A stretch of 64,000 nucleotides of DNA from Adiantum capillus-veneris (Eukaryota; Streptophyta; Polypodiopsida; Polypodiales; Pteridaceae): assembly GCA_014529385.2 (NCBI GenBank), contig CM043963.1, forward strand, positions 93,963,912-94,027,911, written 5' to 3'. The notes under the pieces were generated by a model that had not been told where the DNA came from, searched no databases, and worked only from the letters and a program-made list of their open reading frames with translations. Positions 13,680 to 25,332 of the stretch are shown one piece after another; the stretch's first letter is position 1, and each line of letters starts with the position of its first letter. A program made the translations under genes and the position numbers.

Positions 13680-13915
13680 CCGAGGGGGTCCACCTTTCAA
13701 AAATACCTAATAGCACGTGCATTCAAGATGTATTTTAAAACCCCTCTACACACACACTTCATCATGAATTAAAAGACCCTGCTTCCTTCATAAACCTTTA
13801 ATGTTTTTTTCAATTTTCCATTTTTAAACCCCTCTTGTACATGTAATTATGTAACTCTTTGGTGTATAAAACCCCCTCTGGGTGAACTCACATGCTACAC
13901 TTACATATTTTTAGT
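13680..13915 (+). repeat. Dispersed repeat R1, forward copy
   Basis: The reverse complement of this stretch recurs at about 46285-46500. Shared landmarks are a CACGTG block, CCCTCTACACACACAC, CTTCATCATGAAT, CTCTTGTA-x-TGTAATTATGTAACTCTTT and GGGTGAACTCAC. A TATA-like GTGTATAAAACC lies near 13862. It could be an LTR or MITE fragment. Confidence 0.6.
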
Positions 13916-15250
13916 TTCTGGTTAATCTGAGTCTCCAAAATGGGAAAAATTTTAGTATTTCAAGACAAGTGCACACAATTAAGCACTATTTTAATGAAAT
14001 CATAAAGTATTTCAAGACAATGACAAAGATAAGATCAAGTAAAGAGATGAACATTATAAGATGGTAAAGATTGTATTGCATCAATCAAGTACATGAGCCA
14101 TTGGCTAGACTATGAATTGTCTACATAAGTGTTTAGTACATGGGAAATAGAGCTAGTCTCTCACGTCTCTCTCCCACCACCATGATGAAGGGGTCCTCCC
14201 TTTTTATTATTTTAATCCACCTTTTTTGCCCCTTTTTTCCTTTCATCTATGGAACCTTTCTTTGTGACTTCAGCAGACATCTTAAGCCGATTCTTGGTTG
14301 TTGAGGTTTGGTTCCACACTAGAAAATCCATTTTGGTTTGATCTACAACAGTCCCTAAGTGATTGATTGAATCCCTATGTCTTGAGCATTCAAATATTTG
14401 CAAGCATAATTCCCATGAAATTCCATGTTTTTGACTTTTGTGATACACCTTTTGCAAATCAAACATGAACACAAAGATGTATAGTATCAAAAGCTAAATA
14501 CAATGAGAACCTCTTAAATCCATAGCTGAATTCAATTGCAATATGAACCACATAAATATTAGGTGACCCCCCCCAGAGAAGAAGATAGAGACACAATAGC
14601 AGCTGCTATATTCATCAATGGTCTCAAACTACAATTCAACATGACGACACCCGTTCACATAGTGATTCTATCAAATAGGTACTCAAACTACTCTAACAAT
14701 TTATTTCTATAGTTTATGGACTACGAAACTTGTGTACACCTTGAACTTGGGTAACCCATTGTCAGACTTCGTAGTCCGCACTAGGTAACACCCTTTTGAG
14801 ATGTTCACTTTTCATAACTGGGCACTCATTGAGTTTCATAACAAAGATGACTTTCCAGTCACACTCTTCTTGTGTCAACCCATAAAATCTGATCATCAAA
14901 TCCTACAACTTCAACTCAACAAGTCAACATACGCATCATTGAACTTGTTGTAGTAAAATAAATTTTTTTCTTCCATGGACATGACATACGAATTGAAACC
15001 CACCTCATAAGTTGGAAACATTATTATCATCATATTTGTTTGCAAGGCTCACATTGTAGTTGGTAGCATTCTAAGTAGTCCCTTTGTCATGCTTCCTAGG
15101 GTAACTATGTACAAGGCCTTAAATGCCTTGAAACTTATTCCCGCAATGTCATATACCTCTGTCATTTCCTGAGGTGACACAATGCCCTTCAATTCAGAGA
15201 AACACTTGTGGAAAAAAACTTTGGCCACTCTAGCATTGAATGGGTCATCC
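13916..15250. other. Unclassified, with a possible gag scrap
   Basis: Bases 14590-14700 read RDTIAAAIFINGLKLQFNMTTPVHIVILSN, weakly like a gypsy gag segment. Two minus-strand frames (14212-14490 and 15049-15252) have no recognisable domain. I treat the whole stretch as decayed repeat DNA. Confidence 0.3.
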
Positions 15251-15660
15251 AATTATAGGGTAAGCCCTAGTCATAGGGTTTCCCTCTTTGCTCATTACAT
15301 GTGACATACATGCCACCCATGGCATACCATCCATGATGCATGAAGCTCAATTAATGATCCAAAGACCATATCTCACATTTAAATCACCTCTCACGTACCA
15401 CACTCATGTGTGCATCCCCAAGCCTAGCACTTCCTCCCCCTTGTAGGTTTACCCCACTATTTACCTCATCCCAAGATTTTCTCTTTGTTCTATATAAGCA
15501 CCATGTATCAAGTTCATTTTCTAATGCATTCTTATTTTCATTGCACACATTGAGTTCTTGTATTGATTAATTTGTGGACTGATGTTATGATTAACACCCA
15601 TGAATGTTATTTACCCTAAACCTAACCTCATCTGGTAGTATCAAAGCCTCACAAGGGCTA
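15251..15660 (+). repeat. LTR-like stretch followed by a primer-site-like sequence
   Basis: A TATA box (CTATATAAGCACC, near 15490) is followed about 150 bases later by TGGTAGTATCAAAGCC. That resembles the initiator-Met primer site TGGTATCAGAGC with an insertion and a substitution. This layout is that of a copia LTR end. No partner LTR was found. Confidence 0.3.
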
Positions 15661-16579
15661 ATCATCATTTCTTAGCCTAATTAGCATCTTAGGAATCAAT
15701 CACTCTATGCTAGATCACCTGATCCTCTCTCTCTCTCTATGTGTTCCATCACTTGATTAATTCATATTTTCTATGCATTTTCATTTTAGTAAAATAAGGT
15801 CTCACGCTTTGTGTTATTAATGCTTGTAAATTCAAAATGATGAGCAACTAGATTTAGGGGATATCTTTTTCTTGGTCTAGTAAAATAAGGGATTATATTT
15901 CCTCCTCATCTCCCTATATCTCCAAAGGGTGTGAGATTATTTTAATGCTTCCAACCATCTTTAGTAAAGGTGAAATTCTCAAGTCAAGGTTGCTAAAATT
16001 GGCTTTGGGAAGTTGGCAAGTCTGCTACCCATCCTTTGTGCAAAAGAAGCTGGCAACACACATGCACAACTTACTACATGCACCTGAGTCTTTGACATTA
16101 GCAACCATCACTCAAATTTGGCTACCGATTGAAGAGCTCACCATTCCACTTCATTCCCCTTACCTGGGGTCGCCCCATCAACAAGGAGAAGCATACAAGG
16201 CTACACCCTCAACTCTATAGAGAACCACCAGCTTGCCATCCTCTCAGGATTATTCATCTGCAGCCGCATCACTAATAAATCAATTTTTCTTTTAATCAAT
16301 TTTTTAAAACTTAAATAAGTGTTAACTTTCGCCTTTCCTATGTTCATGGAAGAAAATTAATATACACTATAAAGAACCCCAATTTCACTTGTGAATTTTC
16401 ATTACTCCAGCATTTCTCAAGGGGGAGAATCATTCCTCATTGTCAAAATTGTACAATTTTTTTTCATAAGCTTTTATTTGTATAAGGGAGCTAAACACTA
16501 CCTATCTCTTTGTATAACTGAATTACACATTTCCTATCTTTAAAAGAGAATGTAAGATCTTTCCCCTCTCTACACGTGA
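15661..16579. other. Unclassified, possible remnant interior
   Basis: Contains one open frame (15945-16220) without a recognised domain and a purine tract CAAGGGGGAGAATC near 16418 that could be a polypurine tract. Otherwise nothing supported. Confidence 0.25.
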
Positions 16580-17570
16580 CTTGCACTATGGAAAAAGAGA
16601 GTTTAGCAGCAACTCATTGCATCCAAGTGTGGTTTCTTGAGAGACTGCATAAACTGACTCACTACTCCAAATGTGTAGCTCAAGTAAAGAGTGACATAGT
16701 CAAGTAGATCAAGTTACCCACAATCTTCATGACATGGTAGCATTCTCAAGCACTTGACCTGCATAATTTCCCAAATTCAAATTTTGATCTAAAAGCATTG
16801 CAATCATCTTACAATTAGTCACATGATACCTTTTCAACATATCCAAATCATATTGTCTTTGTGACATCCATACACCCTCTTTTGTGTGAATAATTTCAAT
16901 GCCCAAAAAATACCACAAGTCTCCCAAGTATTTCATCTCAACATATCCAAATTATATTGTCTTTGTAACATCCATACACCTTCTTCTATGCCAATAACTT
17001 CAATGCGCAAAAAATACCAAAAGTCTCCCAAGTCCTTCATCTCAAACTCCCACATAAGTAGAGCCTGTACACCCACTACTTCAGCCACATTATCACCTCC
17101 AACAATCAAATCATTCACATAAATGCATATCACAACAACTCCTACCTCATTATTTTTCACATACAATGAATGATCCGCATCAGACATCTCAAAGTCCAAT
17201 GAAATCAGGAATGCCATAATCCTCTCATACCAAGCTCTAGGTACTATACAACTCTTTCTTTAACCTACGTACAAGGTCACACGGCCTCATATTTGCATAG
17301 CCTTGTGGCTTCTCCCTATACACAACTTCCTCCAAGTCTCCATGCAAAAATGCATTCTTTACATCCATTTGCTTAAACACCCATTTTAACGCAGTAGCCA
17401 CTGCAATAAACACACAAGTGATAGTTGTCTTGGCTATGGGGCTGAATATCTCCTCATAATCAATCCCATAAGTCTATGCATAACCTTTGGCTACAATCCT
17501 TTCCTTGTACCTACTCACACTGCCATCAACATTATGCTTTACATATTTTGTAAACCCACTTACATCTAGT
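16580..17570 (-). pseudogene. pol: copia RT and start of RNase H, element E
   Basis: Minus-strand frames read [49 protein letters not shown] and then ICIYVNDLIVGG, EFEMKDLGDFWYFL and GVWMLQRQYNLDML, the order of a copia RT. YVND replaces YVDD, so catalysis is lost. Bases 16830-17050 contain the GDFWYFL...QRQYNLDML segment twice in tandem. After 16727 a weak NLIYLTMSL/SLKKPHLDAM segment resembles the copia RNase H connection, then the similarity ends. Confidence 0.82.
16830..17050 (-). repeat. ~107-bp tandem duplication inside the RT of element E
   Basis: The encoded peptides EMKYLGDLWYFLGIE...SQRQYDLDML and EMKDLGDFWYFLRIE...LQRQYNLDML lie next to each other. The copies differ at many positions, so the duplication is old. 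Confidence 0.75.
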
Positions 17571-17841
17571 TTCCTTTTTGCCTTTTAGTAATGGCATCAA
17601 TCACATGTTCCATTTGCATCAAGTGCAAGCTTGCATCCTTCTTGCACCCAGAGTTTTTTATAAAAGGTATGCAAAACTCCTTATCCAAACTCTCCTTAGA
17701 TCCACTACTATCACCATCATCATGACTAGCACTCAAATCTGGCAACTTAGGGGCATCATCAACTTTTTTCTTCTCTATGCATTTGAAGAGTTAGCAGGAC
17801 TCACTCTTTCACCAGTCCATGGATTATCACCATGACATGCA

Positions 17842-18774
17842 CTAGGTGACCCTTGTGGCCCACTCCAAACTTGTGATTGTGCACCTGTATTTTTTTGCAA
17901 TCACATTTTCTCTTACATCAGCCCCAAAATCATATTTTACATCATCATACCAACTTTCCATTTCACTAAAAATAACTTCCTTGCTCACCCTCACTTTACC
18001 CATGACAGGATTGTAACACTTGTACCCTTTCTGTTCAAGGGAATAGCCAATGAACACACTTTTTTTTGCTTTTGAATCAAGATTACTTTTTAGCTCATCC
18101 AAAACATACACATAAGAAATACATCCAAACACTTTAAAATTTGACACATCTAATTTTGTAATACTAAACTTCTCTTTAGGTGATATCATGTACTGCATTA
18201 GTAGGGATCTTGTTCATAAGGTAAACACTTGTAGCAATAGCTCAACCCAATAGCGATGATGCATGTTCTTCTTATTTATCAACTCTCTAAAAACGTTTTC
18301 ATTGTGCATGTTCTTTCGCTCAGCAACACCATTTTGCTGTGGAGTATACCTACATGAAAATTGCCTCTAAATTCCATGCTTTTTCAGAAAATCATTGAAT
18401 TCACTGGAGAAGCATTCTCCCCCTCAAACTAAAGTCAAGCACTTTACAAGTTTTCTAGTTTGTTTTTCAATCATAAATTTAAAATTTTGTAAGTTCATAA
18501 ACACCTCACTTTTTTGCTTCATGAAATAGATCCATACCTTCCTTGTATGGTCATGAATGAGGCTCAAATAGTATCTACATCCACCCATATATGTAGTCTT
18601 CATCAAACCACATACATCTGTATGCACTAAATCCAATGCATACTTGCTTACGTGCTTATCATGAGGAAAGGATACTTTTTCTTGCTCTCCAAATTGACAA
18701 GATTCACAAACTTTTTGCATTTCAACAACTTTAAATGTTGGAAAACCTGTAACCATTTCTTTAGTTTGCATCAT
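17842..18774 (-). pseudogene. pol: copia integrase, element E
   Basis: The minus strand encodes the end of the zinc domain (KVCESCQFGEQEKVSFP), then ALDLVHTDVCGLMKTTYMGG with the first catalytic Asp and YYLSLIHDHTRKVWIYFMKQKSEVF. After a stop where the second Asp should be comes GGECFSSEFNDFLKKHG, then YTPQQNGVAERKN, where the catalytic Glu is kept. The C-terminal part has KLDVSNFKVFGCISYVYV and KSVFIGYSLEQKGYKCYNP. It is a typical copia integrase with several frame breaks. Confidence 0.85.
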
Positions 18775-18856
18775 CTTCAGTCTCTACAAAAATATACATG
18801 ACCAATACACCGATACATTTATACCAAATCTTTATATCTGAAATAACACCTATACC

Positions 18857-19100
18857 TCATGAAAACATGGAAGCATTCACCTCGGGCACATTTACATCCA
18901 AAGTAGACATTCTTCCCACTTTCTTTTCTTGCACAACCAGCCTTCGATTCTTCCTTTTGCTCTTTGACAAAGAGACCATTAGAGTTAAACCTGACCTGCA
19001 ACCCTGCTCAATCATCTTTCTAGCAAAAACCATGTTCTTTATTGTAATTTTGGGTACATGCAGTACATCAGCCAAGTACTTCACTTTACCATCTGTCACA
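18857..19100 (-). pseudogene. pol: copia protease/pre-integrase region, element E
   Basis: The segment GKVKYLADVLHVPKITIKNMVFARKMIEQG is the conserved stretch after the copia protease (YVP-x-L-x-NLLS type). The catalytic DSG is not visible in the neighbouring frames. The frame is interrupted on both sides. Confidence 0.65.
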
Positions 19101-19157
19101 CAGATAATGGCACGTTTCTTGTATGCATAATTAGATATACAATATCATCCCCAGTTT

Positions 19158-20102
19158 CTACATAACCACGACATTGTAAAGTCTACATTTCCTTGAACCA
19201 TTCACCTTGAATGGTCTTGTGATTTGATGAATATTCAGATGTTGTGCTTGGTGATTGCCTCTTCCTCGACCTTGTCCATGACCTATACCATGTCCTCTTT
19301 CTCTTCCTCTATTTTTAAAAAGGACTTGTTTAGAATTGTTTTCACCATGCGTAGAGGAGTCTTCCTCAAGTTCCTTCTCTTCCACAATCAATAAAGATAC
19401 CAAATCTCTAAACGAGGGAGTATTCTCTCAAAGATGGATGCTAGTTTTAAAGTGTTTGTACTCTGGACCCAAACCTCGCATACACACTTATAATTTATCA
19501 TGGTCATTGACTAAAACACTAATCCATGCAAGTGCCTCACATATGTTCTTTATCTTTAGTGAATGATGGACATGTTTTTTTTCTACAGAATATTATGCTC
19601 CTTCCTTGCCTTTGTGTTGGTCACATCCAATGATAGTAAAGTGTCTCAAGTCTGCTTAGGGGTATGACATCTTGTATTTTCCCAATCCTAGTGTCATACA
19701 CACTCACACAAAGCAAGTACATGACCTTTCAAGCACCCTGGTTCCAATCTTTAAACGTCTTTATTTGGGCATCACTCACACCTTCCTCTAGTAATGGTGG
19801 TGTTCTCTCATGCTCTCCATCAATGTAGTCCCAATAAGCTTTTCATAAGGAAATTCATCATTCAGAACTTCCAAGCATGGAAGTTATTCATGTCTAGCTT
19901 CACACTGACAATCTCATTAAGCCCATAATTGTTGGATGACATGTTTCTAACCGTTCACAAAATCTCTGAGCCATCAATGTAGTCCCAATAAGCTTCTCCC
20001 ATAAGGAAATTGGTCATTCAGAACTTCCAAGCATGGAAGTTATTCATGTCTAGCTTCACAGTGACAATCTCATTAAGCCCATCATTGTTGGATGACATGT
20101 TT
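19158..20102 (-). pseudogene. gag: copia gag, element E
   Basis: The start is best seen at 20102, reading down the minus strand: MSSNNDGLNEIVTVKLD then MNNFHAWKF and MGEAYWDYIDG, the usual N-terminus of a plant copia gag. It continues through EHERTPPLLEEGVSDAQIKTFKDWNQGA and ends in an Arg/Gly-rich stretch (RGRERGHGIGHGQGRGRG) near 19280. No CCHC knuckle is readable. Multiple stops are present. Confidence 0.75.
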
Positions 20103-21117
20103 CTAACCGTTCACAAAATCTTTGAGCAGCCTGTTAAAAATAGTCAGTTACCACTTGTAACCACAATCTGGATACATACACCTCTTTCATTGTGCTAAAG
20201 AGTGTATGTGCACACTAGAGACAAACCAAAACTTTCTACACCACCAATATGTAAATTTGCAGAATTCCAAACCTTAGCATTTTTGCATGCGAACGCTTTC
20301 TAACTCCAAAACAGGTGTCAAAATGCACCTGAAAAGGAAACCGGATTGCACATTTCAATCCAAAATGGACTCCATAGAGCCCTAAGATGCACACTCTCCA
20401 AAATGAATCACCTCAATCGGAGATCGTTGATAATGGCTCTCGAGAATATCAAAGACGCTTTGTAGGCTGCTCCTGTTTGTTGCTCCAAGCTCCTAAGACA
20501 CAACCAGGCTCCTCACTCCACTAGCTCCTCTAGTAATGGTGGTGTTGTCTCATGCTCTCCATCAATGTAGTCCCAATAAGCTTTACCCATAAGGAAATTG
20601 GTCATTCTAAACTTCCATGTCTAGATTCACACTGACAATCTCGATTCTCGTTAAGCCCATCAGTGTTGGACGACATGTTTCCAACCATTCACAAAATCTC
20701 TTAGCAGCTTGTTAAAAATAGTCAATTACCACTTGTAACCACAATATGCATACATACACCTCTTTCACTGTGCTAAAGAGTGTTTGTGCACTCTATAGCC
20801 GAACTAAAGCTTTCTGCACCACCAATATGCGGATTTGCAGAATTCTGAACCTTAGCATTTTTGCATGCAAATGCACTTGAACTCCAAAACGGGTGTCAAA
20901 ATGCACCTGAAATGGAAATCCAATTTCACAGTCTCAATCCAATTACATAGTCTCAATCCAAAACGGATTCCATAGAACCCTAAGATGCACACTCTCCAAA
21001 AGGAATCGCCTCAATTGATGATTGTTGGTAATGGCTCTCGAGAATACCGAAGCTACTCCATGTGTGGCTCTTGTTTGCTACTCCAAGCTCCTCATACACA
21101 ACTAGGCTATGATACCA
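19785..21117 (-). repeat. Tandem copies of the gag start and leader of element E
   Basis: The gag-start segment (containing CATCAATGTAGTCCCAATAA on the plus strand) occurs at about 19821, 19973 and 20560. The last two copies each carry the adjoining ~400-base leader, giving a ~587-base period. The first is a ~150-base duplication of the gag start alone. Copies are diverged, with scattered substitutions and small indels. Confidence 0.85.
21105..21117 (-). other. Primer-binding site of element E
   Basis: The minus strand reads TGGTATCATAGCC immediately after an LTR end ...CTTGACA. It matches the initiator-Met primer site TGGTATCAGAGCC with one change. Confidence 0.8.
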
Positions 21118-21479
21118 TGTCAAGAGATAGAGAAGAAGAGAGCTTGAGAACTTGCAAGCGCATGTGCGCGTGCACACACATACACACACACACACACACA
21201 TAGATAGAGGCCAAAGATTGAACTTCTTCTTCTTCACTAACTCAAGATAAGAGGTCTACAAAACATAAGGGAAAACACAACATAAAATGGGAGCTAGTAT
21301 AACAGTCTAATGTAAGAGTGAGGTAAGTAGATAAGTGTGCCATCACTCCGATAGGTAGACCAACTCGGTGTAATATAGTTGTAGGATCATTGGCATAGAT
21401 ATGTATATTCACCAAGGCATGCCAATAATGTTGAATATCGGTGGTAGTCATCCAGGAGTTGTACATGTTGAGCTTTACA
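21118..21479 (-). repeat. Probable 5' LTR of element E
   Basis: On the minus strand it would run from TGTAAAGCTC to CTTGACA (about 362 bp). The inner end is fixed by the primer site. The outer end is a guess based on the TG...CA rule, because no second LTR exists to compare. It contains a CA/GT microsatellite (21170-21203). Confidence 0.45.
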
Positions 21480-21627
21480 TCTCAATGTCTCTCTTTCTCC
21501 CCCCCGGTTGATCTCACCTGCTTACCACTACCTCTCTCCCTCCCCTTACCTGTATGTCTCCTTCTCACTTACTTCTTTCCTCTCTCTTACCCATTCTTTC
21601 TCTCCCCTCCCTTCCTCCCTCATGTAG

Positions 21628-22083
21628 TCCTCTCTGTCTCTCTCTCTCTCTCAGTCCCAAATCCAGACACTCATCAAGGAGAATGAAAGACTCAAGGAAT
21701 GTGTGCATAACCTTGAGGATATGAAAGAAGCAGAGATCCAAGCACTCCTTGCTAGAACAAACGAAGTCAAAGCCTCCATCATTAAATCTGTCATCCTTCA
21801 ACCAGTTAACATTGATCCCAAAGCCATCTCTTGTATTAATGACACACACATGCATGTGCCATTTGGGCAGTGTATCCTCACTTTCAAGGACAAAGAAGAG
21901 CATGGAGGTTGCTACACCAATCCTGCCTTCTCAAGGGGAAAAAAACTTTGGATTGCAAAGGAACTAACCCCAAAGCAACTCAAGGTTAAATCAAGAAAGC
22001 TCAAAAGGATGCACGAAGCCCGCCACAAACAAGGTAAATGGGTAGTTTATCGAGGTGGCAAATCCATCATTCAAGAGTTTTGA
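21628..22083 (+). pseudogene. LINE ORF1-like protein fragment (coiled coil plus C-terminal domain)
   Basis: An uninterrupted frame encodes a Leu/Glu-rich coiled coil (QIQTLIKENERLKECVHNLEDMKEAEIQ), a middle part, and a C-terminal block KKLWIAKELTPKQLKVKSRKLKRMHEARHKQGKWVVYRGGKSIIQEF. The pattern of an ELTPKQ... helix, then ARKQGK-hydrophobic-RGGK, resembles the C-terminal domain of LINE ORF1 proteins. That is recognition from pattern, not a search. The segment follows a pyrimidine tract ending in CAG (21654), so it could also be a host exon. No other exon is apparent. The first in-frame ATG in the recognisable part is at 21721. Confidence 0.42.
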
Positions 22084-22531
22084 ACTTCAAATCCAACTCC
22101 CCCCTCAAAGGACCCCCCCTCCCCCCCCCAAGATTTTCTTTAATTCTACCCTTTTGATGGACTCTCATTCCTTAATTGATATGTATCAACTGCTTTCACT
22201 TAAAACAAACCATTGTAATGTTTTGCCATGGTCCCATGGGCCATATATGATCTCCATGGACAAATCAGGGGGGTCACTTAATCATTATGTGATTATCACA
22301 TGAGTGCAATAGAAGGGGTTATTAAATTTCATTTTTCTCATAGTTTCACATACGGAAGGGTATTGAAAAAGGAATTTGAAAAAAAATTATAGATTGAATA
22401 GGAAAAGGGTGTATTTTATCTATCATAAATTTACAGATAAGGAGTTTTAGAAATAGCCCTTTAATGCATGCAATATACACAATTTACACATAGTGGACTC
22501 CCCTTCCCCCAAAGGTGGAAAATAATTTAAT

Positions 22532-22567
<36 letters not shown>

Positions 22568-23027
22568 GAGAATCATCCCATCCACTATGCACATTATGCT
22601 CATTGTAAGTTTGAGAGTCTAAGTACCACACAATACTAGAGTTCTCAACTCTTGCTCACATCAAACTTTCTTCCTTTACATCTTTAGCCATGACTTAAAC
22701 CAACACACTTTCCTCTCCAAGCCATATTATGAGCTCTCCATGATGACTCTCATGACCACGATACTTATGAATTGAGAATCATTTATCAACCCCACACATA
22801 GTAAAAGACATGTATCTTTGGTCCCATAGGTCATCTTTGACATCCAAGGATGATAATAAAATATATCCATCTATCTCTCTCCACCATTTCTATCTCTCTC
22901 ACTTTGCCTCCCTCTCTCTCTATTTTGATATCTCACTAGTTGTTCATGTATACACACCCTATCGACCTATCTCTCTCTCCTTGTTTTGCTTCACCACCCT
23001 CTCTCTCTACCCCATGTCTCTCAATGA

Positions 23028-23030
<3 letters not shown>
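22084..23030. other. Unclassified, rich in short microsatellites
   Basis: Contains C-runs near 22120, CT and CA runs at 22530-22567 and pyrimidine-rich sequence from 22860 onward. A short frame (22055-22303) has no recognised domain. Confidence 0.4.

Positions 23031-23101
<71 letters not shown>
23031..23101 (+). repeat. (CT)n microsatellite
   Basis: About 71 bases of CT, ending 13 bases before the chromovirus LTR. It mirrors the (GA)n at 45566-45624 on the other side of the element. Confidence 0.97.
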
Positions 23102-23103
<2 letters not shown>

Positions 23104-23114
23104 GCCATGAATAT

Positions 23115-23954
23115 TTTCATAATAACTAATATCTAATTCTCCTAAATGATTTTCTCATGCTAAACTGATCATTTAATGTGGGGAAGTACAAGGGGAGAAA
23201 AAGCTAGAATATTGGTTAGATTGGCAGACCGATCACAGTAGGGATCCAAATCAAGGAAAATAGGGATCCAAAGGCGGGGGGCATCTGCAAAAGAGAAGTG
23301 TGCATTAATGGGCTTCAAAGACCCTAGGGTTCAGCCCATTAAGACTTCCAAAATGCTAAGGTTCCAAAATTAAATAAAATCTTCAATGGTCAAGCCCTAG
23401 GGTAAATTGGATGCTTGTGGGAAGACTCAAACGTCTTCCCACATCCCTATCTAGGAGGGGGCTAGCCATATTAGTAGGGTATGAGAGAGAAATACACACA
23501 CACACACACACACTCTTCCAAGCTCCCTTTACACAAAGGGCCTAGTGGACACATGCCAGCTTCCTAGACCAGCTGCCCCCAAGGTGAATTCAAATCCTAT
23601 TGGATGGCTATAGAGGTGGACCAATGAGAATTAGGCTAGATTAAATTTAGTTTAGTTCATTTAAAAACACTTGATAAAAGTAACAATAGAAATTAAGCTC
23701 TCTAGAAGACTGTTGGAAAGTCTCCCAAGGGGTCCAATGAGCATTCAACAACCCAATGGCTTGCTTGATTCCTATGAATACTAAGAGGTCCAATGAGAGT
23801 TTCATTGCATTATTTGAATACCCAAAGCTCTCACAAAAGGGGAAACGGGGACACATGTCACCAGGCTATTACTTATGCTTATTAATTGTCATTGGCTAAT
23901 CTTTGCAGGGGCCAATAGGATGCCAACATTGGCAAATAGCAAGAGGGGTAGATC

Positions 23955-23989
<35 letters not shown>

Positions 23990-24655
23990 GCTGATTTTTG
24001 CAAGTATTAACACACACACACTCACAAAATCTCATGTGTGACGAAAAGAAGACTATCTTCTTCTCAAGCTTTAATGGAAATCTCATCATCTTTCCCAAGC
24101 TTGTGAGAAGGGAGGCCTACACCAACAACTCTGGGCTTTGTGATGCAAATCCAACCAATTATGTGAGGAGACATACTTGTTTCTCATAAGAATACTCCTT
24201 CTTTCTCTCGATCTACTCTCATACTCCGCTAGCTCTTACCATCTTCACAGGTGTGTGAGGTCTTGGGTCTGAGATCGTGAGGGCATTGATGTTGTGTTTT
24301 CAAGTGTAAGCTTGGTGCTTGAAGTTTCCATCTTCATTGCACCAGCAAGTTATTGAAGGAACACAAAGTATTGTATTGTAAAATGTCTCCCTTGATGGGG
24401 GAAATCTATAATACAAAGCCTTTTGGAGGGGGGACCGGCTCCATGTAAATTTGATCCTCAACTGTTATCGATAGCTTAATTTCTCTCTCTTTTTGAAGTA
24501 TTGTTCATGCCTATCTAGCTAGGTGTTGTGCTTTTGTTGCTCTCTCCATCGAAGCACTCTTGTTATGCTCATTAGAAATCTACTCTTAATGAAATGCTTA
24601 CTATGTCTATGTTATTTTTTGCTACACACAAGTTACTAGACCATTAAATGTTACA
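23115..24655 (+). repeat. 5' LTR of element D
   Basis: About 1541 bp, aligned with 44172-45514. The first bases read TTTC where the right LTR has TGTC. It contains a GA run followed by an 11-base G run (23955-23990), absent from the right copy. It also keeps about 115 bases (23640-23750) and about 105 bases (24310-24415) that the right copy has lost. Confidence 0.9.
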
Positions 24656-24656
24656 T

Positions 24657-24668
24657 TGGTATCAGAGC
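24657..24668 (+). other. Primer-binding site of element D
   Basis: TGGTATCAGAGC, exact initiator-Met type, begins two bases after the LTR end. Confidence 0.92.
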
Positions 24669-25040
24669 ACAAGGTTTCTCTTTTCTTGCTCAAGAAGAGA
24701 GGTCCTCAAGCTTACTATAAATGGTTGGTTTTATTAATTGCAATTGAGTAAGTAAAATAGGGTTTTTTCAGCCTTGTAATGCGTCTGCTTTCTATAGATA
24801 ACGGGGCATCACCATTGAGAGATATGGTCTTAATAATGGAGTCCTATGGGGCTTGTGTACGGCTTAACCACTTTTGAGCTATTAGAAGCTTGACAGGATC
24901 CGGTACTATTTTGGGGGTGAAAGACCCTCTCTTCTATTCCTTGCAATTAATGATATAGGAGCCATGGGTATAGGAGCTTGAGTGCTTTTCTAAAGGGGTT
25001 AAGAGGAGTAGCAAAAATTTTACACCTAAAAGTTATTAGA
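24669..25040 (+). other. Leader of element D
   Basis: Untranslated stretch between the primer site and the presumed gag ATG at 25041. No motif seen. Confidence 0.5.
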
Positions 25041-25091
25041 ATGGCTGACAATAGTAAAGAGAGTGAAATTAATGTTGATATATATTGATTT
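25041..25091 (+). pseudogene. gag: gag start of element D, interrupted by copia B
   Basis: ATG at 25041 opens MADNSKESEINVDIY, then a stop, and the frame is cut by copia B at 25092. The target sequence GATTT resumes at 30256, where the same gag region continues. The start is the first plausible ATG after the leader. Confidence 0.55.
25087..25091 (+). repeat. Target-site duplication of copia B (left)
   Basis: GATTT here and at 30256-30260 flank the element exactly. Confidence 0.93.
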
Positions 25092-25318
25092 TGTTACCAT
25101 ATACATGTGGTAGTGATGTGTGTGAACACAGTAGGACCACCGGGGCATTTTTTCCCTCTTTAGGAGGTTTATTCCCCCGTGCACTGTATATACGCCCATC
25201 ACTCTAGGGCTATCTATATTTCCATTGCACACTAAGAAAATCACTCTCTATTGTGTGCCTTGAGCTTCCTTCGTCTTCTCCAAGCTGTATGCGTTTTTCT
25301 GCAACCCTAATTCCAACA
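25092..25318 (+). repeat. 5' LTR of copia B
   Basis: 227 bp, TGTTACCATA...TTCCAACA. It contains TGTATATACG as the likely TATA region near 25183. Confidence 0.95.
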
Positions 25319-25320
25319 AT

Positions 25321-25332
25321 TGGTATCAGAGC
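25321..25332 (+). other. Primer-binding site of copia B
   Basis: TGGTATCAGAGC, two bases after the LTR. Confidence 0.93.

Larger units (their letters stand above)
16580..21479 (-). mobile_element. Element E: decayed Ty1/copia retrotransposon on the minus strand
   Basis: Reading the minus strand from 21479 downwards: probable LTR, primer site, gag, protease, integrase, RT and the start of RNase H. The frame is broken in many places. No second LTR is found past 16580, so the 3' end appears truncated. Gag start and leader are tandemly repeated. The RT catalytic box reads YVND. It is the most decayed copia in the window. Confidence 0.82.

Noticed and set aside
14212-14490. Minus-strand 92-codon ORF as a gene
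   Set aside because: No domain, low-complexity composition, and no promoter or exon context.
19785-21117. Repeat array as a CRISPR-like structure
   Set aside because: Units are long, coding (copia gag start) and unevenly spaced.
24657-24668. tRNA-Met gene fragments at the TGGTATCAGAGC sites (24657, 25321, 34602)
   Set aside because: Each is only the 12-base primer site beside an LTR; no tRNA body follows.
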